A stretch of DNA of 64,000 nucleotides from Streptomyces cupreus (GCF_014257025.1 NZ_JACMSF010000012.1:111710-175709), one strand, 5' to 3'. Positions 33,580-42,749 are shown, numbered from the stretch's first letter. Numbers and translations are program-made. Notes: a model not told the origin generated them from the letters alone.

Positions 33580-33759
33580 ATGGCCCCCGATTCCTCAGCC
33601 CGTGGTTCCGTGCGCTCCGCCGCCGAGGTGAACGAGCAGATCCGCGCCCTGTGGGTGCGCGCGGGCGGCACCCTGTCGGCCCAAGAGCGCGCGGAGTACG
33701 AACTGTTGGTGGTCGAGTGGGCGGCCGCGATCCGCAGCGAAGTGATCGAGGCCGCGTAG
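33580..33759 (+). CDS. Small conserved hypothetical protein
   Basis: 59 residues, charged and helical (VNEQIRALWVRAGG, AQERAEYELLVVEWAAAIR). No motif, signal or membrane segment. Codon use is strongly coding (third position almost all G/C) and I recall similar short proteins next to uppP in Streptomyces. ATG 33580; an upstream in-frame start is less likely. Function unknown. Confidence 0.65.
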   Translation: MAPDSSARGSVRSAAEVNEQIRALWVRAGGTLSAQERAEYELLVVEWAAAIRSEVIEAA

Positions 33760-33801
33760 GACGACGGTTGTCACGGCATGCCTCTTGGCGTCGTTCGTCC
33801 C

Positions 33802-34287
33802 ATGCCCAACACTGAGCCGATGACGCAGCGTGTGGAGCTCGCGACCGTGATGGACCGGCTGGCCGTCGACGGTCTCATCACGGAGTACGCGGTGGCGGTC
33901 GACGACGGTGACTGGGACGCGTACCGCGGGCTGTTCGCCCCCGCCGGGCGCGCGGACTACCGTTCGGCGGGCGGCATCGAGGGCGACGCCGGGCAGGTCG
34001 CCGACTGGCTCGCCGAGAGCATGCGGCTGTTCGCGATGCGCCAGCACCTCATCGTCAACCGCCGCCTCCGCTTCGGGATCCTGGAGCAGGACACCGGCGA
34101 CACCGCCCACGTCCAGGCCGACTACGTCAACCCCATGCGCCTGGCCCGCGACGGCGAGGCCTCGGCCGCCCCCGACTTCGTCTGCGGCGGCCGCTACACC
34201 TTCGGCCTGACCCGCACCCACGACGGCTGGCGGATCGACCAGGTCGTCGTACGGGAGAAGTGGCGGAGGCTGCCCGCGACACGATGA
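33802..34287 (+). CDS. SnoaL/NTF2-like protein
   Basis: 161 residues from ATG 33802 (others at 33778 and 33820). LITEYAVAVDDGDWDAYRGL is the N-terminal helix typical of the SnoaL_4/NTF2 fold, and GGRYTFGLTRTHDGWRIDQVVVREKW the terminal sheet. Members bind or isomerise small hydrophobic ligands; no specific role can be read. A hairpin terminator follows. Confidence 0.78.
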   Translation: MPNTEPMTQRVELATVMDRLAVDGLITEYAVAVDDGDWDAYRGLFAPAGRADYRSAGGIEGDAGQVADWLAESMRLFAMRQHLIVNRRLRFGILEQDTGDTAHVQADYVNPMRLARDGEASAAPDFVCGGRYTFGLTRTHDGWRIDQVVVREKWRRLPATR

Positions 34288-34291
34288 TCGA

Positions 34292-34322
34292 TTCGGTCCG
34301 GGCACTCTGTTCCCGGGCCGAA
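34292..34322 (+). terminator. Hairpin terminator after the SnoaL-like gene
   Basis: TTCGGTCCGGG (34292-34302) pairs with CCCGGGCCGAA (34312-34322), an 11-bp stem with one G-U pair and a nine-base loop, five bases past the stop. Confidence 0.6.
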
Positions 34323-34366
34323 CTCAGCGCGCACACTGAAAGGACCACGGGGTAGGGAGGCGCCGC

Positions 34367-35941
34367 ATGCAGAGGTTCGGCCACTGGCTCGTCACCCCGT
34401 GGCGGCGTTCCCTCGTCGCCGCGCTGGCCGGCGCCCTGCCCGTGCTCGCCTTCCCGGCCCCCTCGCTGTGGTGGTTCGCCTACGTCGCCCTGGTCCCCTG
34501 GATCCTCCTGCTGCGCGCCGCCCCGACCGCACGCCGGGCCCTGTACGACGGCTGGTGCGGCGGCTTCGGGTTCATGCTGGCCATGCACCACTGGCTGCTG
34601 CCGAACCTGCATGTCTTCACCTTCGTCATCGCCGCGCTGCTCGGCGCCCTGTGGGCCCCCTGGGGCTGGCTGGTGCGCCACTTCCTCGCCGAAGCACCCG
34701 GTCCTGGACGCGTCGGGGCCGCACTCGCCGTCCTGCCGTCGGGCTGGCTGATGGTGGAGCTGGTCCGTTCCTGGGAGGGACTCGGCGGCCCCTGGGGCAT
34801 GCTCGGCGCCAGTCAGTGGCAGGTGGAGGCGGCGCTGCGGCTCGCCTCGGTCGGCGGGGTCTGGCTGCTCAGCTTCCTGGCGGTGGCGCTCAACGTCGCC
34901 GTGGCCGTCCTGATCTCGATCCGCGGCTCCCGCGTCCCCGCCGTGGCGGGCCTGGTCGCCACGGCCACCGTCACCTCCGCGGCCTGGGCCTGGTCGCCGC
35001 GCCCCGACATCGACGGACGGACCCGGATCGCCGTCGTCCAGCCGGGCGTCATCCAGGGCGCGGACAGCGGTGACCGGCGCTTCGAGGCGGAGGAGCGGCT
35101 CACCCGCGAGCTCGTCGGGCAGGACCTGGACCTGATCGTGTGGGGCGAGAGCAGCGTCGGCTTCGACCTCGGCCGCCGCCCCGACCTGGCGAGCCGGATC
35201 GGGGCCCTCTCGCGCGAGACCGGCGCCCCCATACTCGTCAACGTCGACGCCCGGCGCTCCGACAAGCCCGGCATCTACAAGAGTTCCGTCCTGGTCGGCC
35301 CCGACGGACTGACCGGCGCCCGCTACGACAAGATGCGGCTCGTCCCCTTCGGCGAGTACGTCCCGGCCCGTTCCCTGCTCGGCTGGGCGACCTCGGTCGG
35401 CGAGGCGGCCGGCGAGGACCGGCGCCGCGGCTCCGAACAGGTCGTGATGACCGCCGGAAACGGCCTGCGCATCGGCCCGATGGTCTGCTTCGAGTCGGCG
35501 TTCCCCGACATGAGCCGCCATCTCGCCGAGGACGGCTCCGATGTGCTCGTCGCCCAGTCGGCGACGTCGACGTTCCAGCAGAGCTGGGCCCCCGAGCAGC
35601 ACGCCTCGCTCGCCGCCCTGCGTGCCGCCGAGACCGGCCGCCCGATGGTGCACGCGACGCTGACGGGCGTGTCCGCCGTGTACGACGCGAGCGGACAGCG
35701 CGTCGGCCCCTGGCTCGGCACGAGCGTGAACACGGCGCAGGTGTACGACGTACCGCTCGCCCAGGGCGCCACGCCCTACGTCCGGTTCGGTGACTGGCCG
35801 GTCCAGGTGGCGCTGCTGATCCTCGCCGCCTGGTGCGCGGGCGAGGGCGTACGGACCGTCAGGGTCAGGCGGCCCGCTCCTGGACCGCGCGTACCACCCG
35901 CTCGCACAACTCATGAGTCGCCAGCGCGTCCCGGGCGCTGA
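34367..35941 (+). CDS. lnt: Apolipoprotein N-acyltransferase (Lnt)
   Basis: 524 residues. The N-terminal half has six or more membrane helices; the C-terminal nitrilase domain (about 225-480) has the triad Glu in VWGESSVGFD, Lys in RYDKMRLVPFGEYVP and Cys in PMVCFESAFPDMS. It adds the third acyl chain to lipoproteins. S. coelicolor has two Lnt homologues; this position matches the second in my recollection. The last 35 residues are a Pro/Arg-rich cytoplasmic tail whose final 77 bases overlap the convergent oxidoreductase gene. Confidence 0.92.
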   Translation: MQRFGHWLVTPWRRSLVAALAGALPVLAFPAPSLWWFAYVALVPWILLLRAAPTARRALYDGWCGGFGFMLAMHHWLLPNLHVFTFVIAALLGALWAPWGWLVRHFLAEAPGPGRVGAALAVLPSGWLMVELVRSWEGLGGPWGMLGASQWQVEAALRLASVGGVWLLSFLAVALNVAVAVLISIRGSRVPAVAGLVATATVTSAAWAWSPRPDIDGRTRIAVVQPGVIQGADSGDRRFEAEERLTRELVGQDLDLIVWGESSVGFDLGRRPDLASRIGALSRETGAPILVNVDARRSDKPGIYKSSVLVGPDGLTGARYDKMRLVPFGEYVPARSLLGWATSVGEAAGEDRRRGSEQVVMTAGNGLRIGPMVCFESAFPDMSRHLAEDGSDVLVAQSATSTFQQSWAPEQHASLAALRAAETGRPMVHATLTGVSAVYDASGQRVGPWLGTSVNTAQVYDVPLAQGATPYVRFGDWPVQVALLILAAWCAGEGVRTVRVRRPAPGPRVPPARTTHESPARPGR

Positions 35942-36770
35942 CCACCTTGCCCGCGCGCACCGCGTCCAGGAACGCCAGCACCGCCTGCTCGATGCCGCGC
36001 TGGCGGGCCACCGGCACCCAGTCGCCGCGTCGGCGCACCGTCGGCTGCCCCTTGTGGTCGATCACCTCGGCGAGATTGAGCACCTGACGCTTGGTGTCCT
36101 GCCCGGACACCTCCAGGATCTCCTCGGCCGACCCGCTGAGCCGGTTCATCACCCCGAGGGCGGTGAACCCGTCACCGGCGAGCTGAAGCACCACATGGTG
36201 CAGCAGACCGCCCTCGGTACGGGCCCGCACGGTCACGTCGTCGACCGGCCCCGGCACCAGGAACCGCAGCGTGTCCACGACATGAATGAAGTCGTCCAGG
36301 ATCATCGTGCGCGGCTTTTCGGGGAGCCCGATCCGGTTCTTCTGCATGAGGATCAGCTCACGCGGATGGTCGGCGCACTGCGCGTACCCGGGCGCGTAAC
36401 GCCGGTTGAAGCCGACGGCGAGGCCCACCCCACGCTCCTCGGCGAGCTCCACCAGCCGCTCGGAGTCGGCGAGTTCGTACGCCAGCGGCTTGTCGACGTA
36501 TGTCGGCACGCCCACCTCCAGCAGCCGCGTCACGATGTCCGGGTGGACGACGGTCGGCGCGTGCACGAAGGCCGCGTCGAGGCCCCGGGCGAGCAGGGCG
36601 TCGAGGTCGGTGTGCCGCTGTTCCGCCGGAAGGTGGAGGGTGTCGGCGACCCGGTGCAGGGTGGCGGGCGTGCGGGTCTGCAGATGCAGTTCGACGCCGG
36701 GCTGGTGGCCGAGCACGGGCAGGTAGGCCTTCTGCGCGATGTCGCCGAGTCCGATGCAGCCGACCTTCAC
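35865..36770 (-). CDS. Gfo/Idh/MocA-family oxidoreductase
   Basis: 301 residues. NAD(P) site CIGLGDIAQKAYLPVL (5-20), AAFVHAPTVVHPDIV, then VDKPLAYEL with the catalytic-type Lys (about 93) and GFNRRYAPGY. The C-terminal domain is shorter than in sugar dehydrogenases of 330-370 residues. Substrate unknown. GTG start with GGGAG upstream. Shares 77 bp tail to tail with lnt. Confidence 0.87.
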   Translation of the reverse strand: MKVGCIGLGDIAQKAYLPVLGHQPGVELHLQTRTPATLHRVADTLHLPAEQRHTDLDALLARGLDAAFVHAPTVVHPDIVTRLLEVGVPTYVDKPLAYELADSERLVELAEERGVGLAVGFNRRYAPGYAQCADHPRELILMQKNRIGLPEKPRTMILDDFIHVVDTLRFLVPGPVDDVTVRARTEGGLLHHVVLQLAGDGFTALGVMNRLSGSAEEILEVSGQDTKRQVLNLAEVIDHKGQPTVRRRGDWVPVARQRGIEQAVLAFLDAVRAGKVVSARDALATHELCERVVRAVQERAA

Positions 36771-36913
36771 TGGTGCTCCCTACCGTGTGCCCTGGGGTGA
36801 CACGACCGAAGCATACGGCCGCTGCGCAGGCCACCGTGGCTGCCGTCCTGGCCCGGCCTCGGACCGTCGTAAAAACGATGGTGGGACCAGGCGAGTTGGG
36901 CAAGGATGCGGTC

Positions 36914-37423
36914 ATGACAACCGAACGCCGTGAACCCGCCATCAACGCCGATGAGCGCACCATGCTGGAGGGCTGGCTCGACTACCACCGCCAGACCCTC
37001 GCCCGGAAGTGCGAGGGCCTGACCGACGCCCAGCTCAGGACCGCCTCCGTGGAGCCGTCGGAGCTGACCCTGATGGGGCTGGTGCGGCATATGGCCGAGG
37101 TCGAGCGGTTCTGGTTCCACGAGGTGCTCCTCGGCGAGGACCTCGGGGTGCTCTACTCCTCCGAGGAGGACCGGGACGGCGACTTCCACTTCTCCGACAC
37201 GGACACCTGGCAGGAGGCCCAAGACACCTGGCAGGCCGAGATCGAAAGGGCCCGGCGCAACACCGCCGCCTACGGCCTGGACGACCTCTCCAAGGGCACC
37301 AGCCGGTCCGGGGAACCCTTCAACCTCCGCTGGATATACACCCACATGATCGAGGAGTACGCGCGCCACAACGGCCACGCCGACCTGCTGCGCGAGCGCG
37401 TCGACGGGTCCACCGGCGACTGA
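36914..37423 (+). CDS. DinB-family protein
   Basis: 169 residues, four-helix bundle. WLDYHRQTLARKCEGLTD, LMGLVRHMAEVERFWF and HMIEEYARHNGHADLLRE provide the three His expected at the DinB metal site. Actinobacterial members include mycothiol-dependent transferases, a plausible role here. ATG 36914 with AAGGA seven bases ahead. Confidence 0.85.
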   Translation: MTTERREPAINADERTMLEGWLDYHRQTLARKCEGLTDAQLRTASVEPSELTLMGLVRHMAEVERFWFHEVLLGEDLGVLYSSEEDRDGDFHFSDTDTWQEAQDTWQAEIERARRNTAAYGLDDLSKGTSRSGEPFNLRWIYTHMIEEYARHNGHADLLRERVDGSTGD

Positions 37424-37526
37424 CGTCACCCTGGGCGGGCACGCGGCCTCCGTACGGGGCCGGAGATCACCCTTGCGGGGCATCCTGCGCTTGTCCGCTG
37501 TCCCGAAGGGGGCCCGAACCAGCAGA

Positions 37527-38009
37527 GTGGCCCGGGTGCATCGAACGACGACCACCGCGACGCTCCTGGTCACCGTGGCGGTCTCGGCCCTCACGGGCTG
37601 TGTGACCGTCCAGCGCCCGCCCGTGTCGGTTCCGGCGCCGTCCCAGCCGTCCAACCGGCAGGACGGCCGGGCCGAGCCGCAGATCGTGCAGGCGCCGGCC
37701 CAGGAGGCGCTGGAACTCATCGGCCCGCCCCGCCACGCGGAACGCAAACCACCGGCGACCCGGCGACCGACCCGGTCGGCCCCGGCACCGACGGCCCCGC
37801 CCGCACAGCCGCCCACCCCACGCGGCCACCCGCGCCCGGCACACCCCCGCCCCGAACGCTCCGCTCCGCAGCGCCCCCGGTTCGAGATCCCCGACGTCAC
37901 CGAGTCGGTCCGCGAGAACACGGACGTCTGTGCCCTGGGCAAGAAGTACGGCGGCTGGCGCAAGGACGGCCCGGAGGCGAGGCTCTGCGAGCAGGCGTAC
38001 GGGCGTTGA
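37527..38009 (+). CDS. Pro-rich lipoprotein of unknown function
   Basis: 160 residues from GTG 37527 (GTG 37536 also possible). Signal peptide with lipobox SALTGC (Cys about 25). A long Pro/Arg/Ala linker (about 30-120) suits a cell-wall spacer. A C-terminal domain of 40 residues contains two Cys (NTDVCALGKKYGGW, ARLCEQAYG) that can form a disulfide. I recognise no fold; the tail resembles short Cys-containing domains repeated in other Streptomyces exported proteins. Confidence 0.7.
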   Translation: MARVHRTTTTATLLVTVAVSALTGCVTVQRPPVSVPAPSQPSNRQDGRAEPQIVQAPAQEALELIGPPRHAERKPPATRRPTRSAPAPTAPPAQPPTPRGHPRPAHPRPERSAPQRPRFEIPDVTESVRENTDVCALGKKYGGWRKDGPEARLCEQAYGR

Positions 38010-38012
38010 CCC

Positions 38013-38540
38013 TCAGGGCCGCTGTCTCGGCGGCCCCCAGCCTCCCGAGGAGTCCCCCTCCCCCAGGCGCAGCTCCAGTCGATGGATCGCCGCCCGCACC
38101 CCGTCCCCGTAACTGTCCTCGGCGAGCGTGTCGGCCGCCGTACGGGCCCGCCGAAGATGCGTGCGCGCCGCCTCCGAGCGGCCCAGCTTCACATAGTCCG
38201 CGGCCAGGTTCAGATGCAGCGACGGATACAGCGCCCGCACCGCGAGCGCGCTCTCGTGTTCGGCGAGCCGGTCGTCGGTCAGTTCCTCCGCCGCCGTCAA
38301 CGCCCTGAGGTCCCAGGCGAGTTCGTCGCCCGGCTCGTCCTGTGTGTCGGCCAGGTAGTGGGCCAGGGTGCAGCGGTGCAGCGGGTCGCCGTCCTCGCCG
38401 ATCTCGGCCCACAGATCGAGAAAGCGGTGCCTGGCCTCCTCGCGGTCCCCCGCGTGATGCAACATGACGACCTGCCCGATCCGTGTCATCACGGCATCCG
38501 GCGCCGTCCGCTCCTGTCGCTCCGCCACCGCGTCCTCCAC
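38013..38540 (-). CDS. TPR-like helical hypothetical protein
   Basis: 175 residues, soluble and helical, GTG start. Repeating helix pairs such as HLNLAADYVKLGRSEAARTH and VVMLHHAGDREEARHRFLDL look like tetratricopeptide units. TPRs mediate protein contacts; no partner is visible. Convergent with the lipoprotein gene, 3 bp apart. Confidence 0.75.
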   Translation of the reverse strand: MEDAVAERQERTAPDAVMTRIGQVVMLHHAGDREEARHRFLDLWAEIGEDGDPLHRCTLAHYLADTQDEPGDELAWDLRALTAAEELTDDRLAEHESALAVRALYPSLHLNLAADYVKLGRSEAARTHLRRARTAADTLAEDSYGDGVRAAIHRLELRLGEGDSSGGWGPPRQRP

Positions 38541-38597
38541 ACCCTCGGCGCCTGGTCGCCCCCGACGCTAACCGCAGGCACCGGCAATCCCGGCGAG

Positions 38598-38626
38598 GCG
38601 GGGCCGACCCGAGGGAGCGGCCCCGC
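38598..38626 (-). terminator. Hairpin terminator after ung
   Basis: GCGGGGCCG (38598-38606) and CGGCCCCGC (38618-38626) form a perfect 9-bp stem just past the ung stop. Confidence 0.6.
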
Positions 38627-38632
38627 ACCAGG

Positions 38633-39316
38633 TCAGCCGAGGTTCGGCAGCCGCCAGTCGATCGGCTCGTGGCCCTGCGCCGCGACCGCCTCGTTGATCT
38701 GTGTGAACGGACGGGAGCCGAAGAACTTCTTCGCCGACAGCGGCGAGGGGTGCGCGCCCTTGACCACGGCATGCCGGGTCTCGTCGATGAGGGGGAGCTT
38801 CTTCTGCGCGTAGTTGCCCCACAGCACGAACACCGCCGGGTCGGGGCGGCCGGCGACAGCGCGGATCACCGCGTCGGTGAACTTCTCCCAGCCCTTGCCC
38901 TTGTGGGAGTTGGCCTCACCGGCGCGGACCGTGAGGACCGCGTTGAGCAGCAGGACGCCCTGCTGGGCCCACGGCATCAGATAGCCGTTGTCCGGGACGG
39001 GAAGGCCCAGCTCCTGCTCCATCTCCTTGTAGATGTTGCGCAGCGAGGGCGGGGTCTTCACCCCGGGCCGGACCGAGAAGCACAGGCCGTGGCCCTGGCC
39101 CTCGCCGTGGTAAGGGTCCTGACCGAGGATCAGGACCTTCACCCGGTCGAAGGGCGTCGCGTCCAGCGCGGCGAAGACCTCCTCGCGCGGAGGGTAGACG
39201 GGACCCTTCGCTCGCTCCTCCTCGACGAACTCCGTCAGCTCCTTGAAGTAGGGCTGCTGCAGTTCGTCGCCCAGAACCCCGCGCCAGGACTCGGGCAGCA
39301 TGGCGATGTCGGTCAC
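38633..39316 (-). CDS. ung: Uracil-DNA glycosylase, family 1
   Basis: 227 residues. LGQDPYHGEGQGHGLCFSV (about 67-86) is the water-activating loop with the catalytic Asp; AHPSPLSAKKFFGSRPF is the minor-groove intercalation loop with the catalytic His. It removes uracil from DNA. GTG start at 39314-39316 with AAGGAAG five bases ahead. Confidence 0.95.
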   Translation of the reverse strand: MTDIAMLPESWRGVLGDELQQPYFKELTEFVEEERAKGPVYPPREEVFAALDATPFDRVKVLILGQDPYHGEGQGHGLCFSVRPGVKTPPSLRNIYKEMEQELGLPVPDNGYLMPWAQQGVLLLNAVLTVRAGEANSHKGKGWEKFTDAVIRAVAGRPDPAVFVLWGNYAQKKLPLIDETRHAVVKGAHPSPLSAKKFFGSRPFTQINEAVAAQGHEPIDWRLPNLG

Positions 39317-39422
39317 GTCAACTTCCTTCGGTGTGCGGTCACTACGACGTGCGTCGCTTCCTGACCACAGAACCTACCGGCGACCACTGACAACGCGCTC
39401 CGCGTACCCCCGTCCCGGCCCG

Positions 39423-41006
39423 CTACCAGCTGGTCTTGCGGTACAGGGTGCCCACCATCATGATCGTCGACGGGTCCAGCGCCCGCTCCGCGCCGGAGAT
39501 GTCGTTGTTGGCCGCCACATACTGCCGCCCCTGCCACAGCGGAATCAGTCGCGCGTCCTCGACGAGGATCTTCTGGGCCTCCTCGAACTCCTTCTCCACG
39601 TTGGCACGGTCGCTCTCCTGACGCGAGCGGGGCAGCAGATCGCCGGTGATCTCGGGGGCTGGGTAGGGCGTGCCGAGGGCGTTCTGATCGCCGACGAAGG
39701 GCGCGATGAAGTTGTCGGCGTCGGGGAAGTCGGGAGACCAGCCGCGGCCGAACACCGGGTACTCGCCCTTCTGGTAGCCCGTCACGTACGTCTTCCAGGG
39801 GCGGCTCTTGAGGGTGATCTCGAACAGACCGGAGGCCTCCAGCTGCCTCTTGATCTCCTCGAACTCCGCCTTGGTCTCCGAGCCGTAGCGGTCGGTGGTG
39901 TACCAGAGCTGCAGTGGCACCGGTTCGGTGATGCCGGCCTCGGAGAGGATCTCGCGGGCCTTGGAGGTGCTGGGCTGGCCGTAGTCGTCGAAGAAGCCGG
40001 TGGAGTGGCCGGTCAGGCCCTTGGGGACCATGGAGTACAGCGGTTCCACGGTGTCCTGGTAGACCTTGTGCGCGATGGCGGGGCGGTCCACGACCTGGGC
40101 GAGCGCCTTGCGGACGGCGGGCTTCGCGGCCCAGGGGTCCTTGGGATTGAAGACCAGGTAGCTGATCTGGGTGCTGGCGCTCTCGACGACCTGGAAGTTC
40201 TTCTGCGACTCCCGCGTCTGGAGGGCGAGGATGTCGTCGGCGGCGATACCCCGGAAGGCGACGTCGAGCTCGTGCTGGCGCAGGGCGCCGATCATCTCGC
40301 CGGAGTCCTGGAAGTAGCGGATGGTCACGGCGCCGTTCTTGCGCTCCGCGTACCCCTCGTAGCTGTCGTTGCGGACGAGTTCCGCTTCCTGGCCGTCCTC
40401 GTACGCCTGGAGCGTGTAGGGACCGGATCCGACGACCTGTCCGTCGTCGCGCACCTTGTCGGCCGGGTAGCTGTCCGGGTCGACGATCGACATGGCGGGC
40501 GTGGCGAGCACGAACGGGAACGTGGCGTCCGGCTTGTTGAGATGGAAGACGATCTCACGGTCGTTCAGCGCCTGGACCCGGTCGAGGCTGCCCAGCAGAC
40601 CGGCGGGGCCGCCGTTGACGTTGATGTCCCGGATCCGGTCGATCGAGTACTTGACGGCCTGGGCGTCCAGCGCGCTGCCGTCGGAGAACTTCAGGCCCTC
40701 GCGCAGCTCACAGCGGTAGGCCGTGTTCGTGTTGTCGGTGAACTCGCACTTCTCGGCTGCGTCGGGCTCCGGCACGGACGCGCCGTAGGGGTAACTGAGC
40801 AACGTCTGGTAGATGTTGCGGAACAGTTCCCAGGAGCTGTCCCAGGACGCGGCGGGATCCAGCGTGCTGGGCGCACTGGTGGTCCCCACGACAATCGGCC
40901 CCTCGTCCTCCGAAGAGTCCGACGAGAGGATTCCGCATCCGGTCATCAGGGACGATATGGACGCGATGGCCGCCACCTGCCGCAGGCATCGGTTCCGGTT
41001 GAACAC
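39423..41006 (-). CDS. Oligopeptide-type ABC substrate-binding lipoprotein
   Basis: 527 residues, SBP family 5. Signal peptide with lipobox SLMTGC. The mature part begins with a polar Ser/Asp/Glu stretch, then VVGTTSAPSTLDPAASWDSS and ELREGLKFSDGSALDAQAVK, typical of DppA/OppA. No permease or ATPase genes adjoin it, so it is an orphan binding protein. Of two in-frame GTGs, 41006 has GAGGAG seven bases ahead while 41012 has it only one base away. Confidence 0.87.
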   Translation of the reverse strand: MFNRNRCLRQVAAIASISSLMTGCGILSSDSSEDEGPIVVGTTSAPSTLDPAASWDSSWELFRNIYQTLLSYPYGASVPEPDAAEKCEFTDNTNTAYRCELREGLKFSDGSALDAQAVKYSIDRIRDINVNGGPAGLLGSLDRVQALNDREIVFHLNKPDATFPFVLATPAMSIVDPDSYPADKVRDDGQVVGSGPYTLQAYEDGQEAELVRNDSYEGYAERKNGAVTIRYFQDSGEMIGALRQHELDVAFRGIAADDILALQTRESQKNFQVVESASTQISYLVFNPKDPWAAKPAVRKALAQVVDRPAIAHKVYQDTVEPLYSMVPKGLTGHSTGFFDDYGQPSTSKAREILSEAGITEPVPLQLWYTTDRYGSETKAEFEEIKRQLEASGLFEITLKSRPWKTYVTGYQKGEYPVFGRGWSPDFPDADNFIAPFVGDQNALGTPYPAPEITGDLLPRSRQESDRANVEKEFEEAQKILVEDARLIPLWQGRQYVAANNDISGAERALDPSTIMMVGTLYRKTSW

Positions 41007-41096
41007 GCGCACGCTCCTCGATCTGCCATACCAAGGGTCGGCAGACCATACCGCAGAGCCCGGCCGAATGAACCGGTGTCTCACAACCGTTCTTGA

Positions 41097-41123
41097 TCGA
41101 TAAACCTCTGACTACGTTGTCAA
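41097..41123 (-). promoter_or_regulatory. Possible promoter of the binding-protein gene
   Basis: On the minus strand TTGACA (plus 41118-41123) is followed 15 bases later by TATCGA (41097-41102), about 90 bases ahead of the start codon. The -35 is perfect but the spacer is short. Confidence 0.35.
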
Positions 41124-41174
41124 CGGTCTGTGACTGCAATCGGTTTGGACGTGACGACCGGCTCTGTACAGATT

Positions 41175-41208
41175 CGGGCCCGTGCCCCCGCCGGGAGACA
41201 CGGGCCCG
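41175..41208 (-). terminator. Hairpin terminator after the SDR pair
   Basis: CGGGCCCGTG (41175-41184) and CACGGGCCCG (41199-41208) form a perfect 10-bp stem eight bases past the SDR stop. Confidence 0.7.
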
Positions 41209-41215
41209 ACGCGGG

Positions 41216-41974
41216 TCAGGCGACGCCGGCGTTCAGGAAGATACCGCCGTCGACGACGAGCGTCTGACCGGTGACCCAGTCGGACTGCTCGGAGGTGAGG
41301 AAGGCGGCGGCGCCCCCGATGTCGGAGGGCACACCGAGCCGGCCCAGCGGGTAGGCGGCGGCCGCCTCCGCCTCCCGGCCCTCGTACAGGGCCTGGGCGA
41401 ACTTGGTCTTCACCACGGCCGGGGCGATGGCGTTGACCCGCACCTTGGGCGCGAACTCGTGCGCGAGCTGCTGGGTCAGGTTGATCAGCGCGGCCTTGCT
41501 GACGCCGTAGGCCGCGATGAAGGGTGAGGGCGCGATGCCCGCGACCGAGGCGATGTTGACGATCGCGCCGCCGTTGTCCTTCTGCCAGGCATGCCAGGTC
41601 TTCTGCGCGAAGCCGAGCGCCGAGATCACATTGGTCTCGAACACCTTGCGGGCGACGCCCAGGTCGAGGTCGGCGATCGGCCCGAACACCGGGTTAGTAC
41701 CGGCGTTGTTGACCAGGAAGTCGACGCGGCCGAAGGCCTCCATGGTGCGCTCCACGGCGACGGCCTGGTGGGCCTCGTCGTGGGCCTTGCCGACGATGTA
41801 GATGGCGCGGTCGGAGCCGAGCTGCTCCACGGCCTCCTTGAGGGCGTCCTCGTTGCGGCCGGTGATGGCCACGCGGTCGCCGCGTGCGACGAGGGCCTCG
41901 GCGACCCCGTAGCCGATACCGCGGCTGGCGCCCGTGACCAGGGCGACCCTGCCGGAGAGTTCCACTGAAGTCAT
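41216..41974 (-). CDS. Short-chain dehydrogenase/reductase
   Basis: 252 residues. TGASRGIGYG (about 14-23) is the cofactor loop, NNAGTN the structural motif, SVAGIAPSPFIAAYGVSKAA holds Ser/Tyr/Lys. FabG-like, NAD(P)H-dependent. Second of a two-SDR operon, 13 bp after the first. Ends with a strong hairpin terminator. Confidence 0.88.
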   Translation of the reverse strand: MTSVELSGRVALVTGASRGIGYGVAEALVARGDRVAITGRNEDALKEAVEQLGSDRAIYIVGKAHDEAHQAVAVERTMEAFGRVDFLVNNAGTNPVFGPIADLDLGVARKVFETNVISALGFAQKTWHAWQKDNGGAIVNIASVAGIAPSPFIAAYGVSKAALINLTQQLAHEFAPKVRVNAIAPAVVKTKFAQALYEGREAEAAAAYPLGRLGVPSDIGGAAAFLTSEQSDWVTGQTLVVDGGIFLNAGVA

Positions 41975-41987
41975 GTGTCCGATCCCC

Positions 41988-42749
41988 CTAGTCGAGCGGT
42001 CCGCCGGCGATGTACAGCACCTGGCCGGAGACAAAGCCGGCCGCCTCGCCCGTGAAGAAGGCGATGGCGTTGGCGATGTCCTCGGGGTAGCCGACGCGCT
42101 GCACCGGGATCTGGGTGGCGGCCGCGGCCTTGAAGTCATCGAAGCCCATGCCGACGCGCTCGGCGGTGGCCGCCGTCATGTCGGTGGCGATGAAGCCGGG
42201 GGCGACGGCGTTGGCGGTGACACCGAACTTGCCGAGCTCGATGGCGAGGGTCTTGGTGAAGCCCTGCATGCCGGCCTTGGCGGCGGAGTAGTTGACCTGG
42301 CCGCGGTTACCGAGCGCGGAGGACGAGGAGAGGTTGACGATCCGGCCGAACTTGGCGTCCACCATGTACTTCTGGCAGGCCTTCGACATCAGGAAGGCGC
42401 CGCGCAGGTGGACGTTCATGACGGTGTCCCAGTCGGAGACGCTCATCTTGAACAGCAGGTTGTCGCGCAGCACGCCCGCGTTGTTGACCAGGATCGTGGG
42501 CGCGCCGAGCTCCTCGGCGATCCGCGCGACGGCCGCCTCGACCTGCGCCTCGTCGGAGACGTCGCAGCCGACCGCGAGGGCCTTGCCGCCCGCCGCGGTG
42601 ATCTTCTCCACGGTGTCCTTGCAGGCCGCCTCGTCGAGATCGACGACGGCGACCGCGCGGCCCTCGGCGGCCAGGCGTACGGCGGTGGCGGCGCCGATAC
42701 CGCGCGCTGCGCCGGTGACTACGGCGACCCGCTGGTCAGTGGTGGACAT
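41988..42749 (-). CDS. fabG: 3-oxoacyl-ACP reductase-type SDR
   Basis: 253 residues, classical SDR. TGAARGIGAA cofactor loop, NNAGVLRDNLLFKMS, SSSSALGNRGQVNYSAAKAG with Ser, Tyr and Lys, and PGFIATDMT are all FabG signatures. It likely reduces a 3-oxoacyl thioester with NADPH. It precedes the other SDR, so the pair may act on successive acyl substrates. ATG 42749 with GGAG upstream. A secondary copy, not the fatty-acid-cluster fabG. Confidence 0.85.
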   Translation of the reverse strand: MSTTDQRVAVVTGAARGIGAATAVRLAAEGRAVAVVDLDEAACKDTVEKITAAGGKALAVGCDVSDEAQVEAAVARIAEELGAPTILVNNAGVLRDNLLFKMSVSDWDTVMNVHLRGAFLMSKACQKYMVDAKFGRIVNLSSSSALGNRGQVNYSAAKAGMQGFTKTLAIELGKFGVTANAVAPGFIATDMTAATAERVGMGFDDFKAAAATQIPVQRVGYPEDIANAIAFFTGEAAGFVSGQVLYIAGGPLD

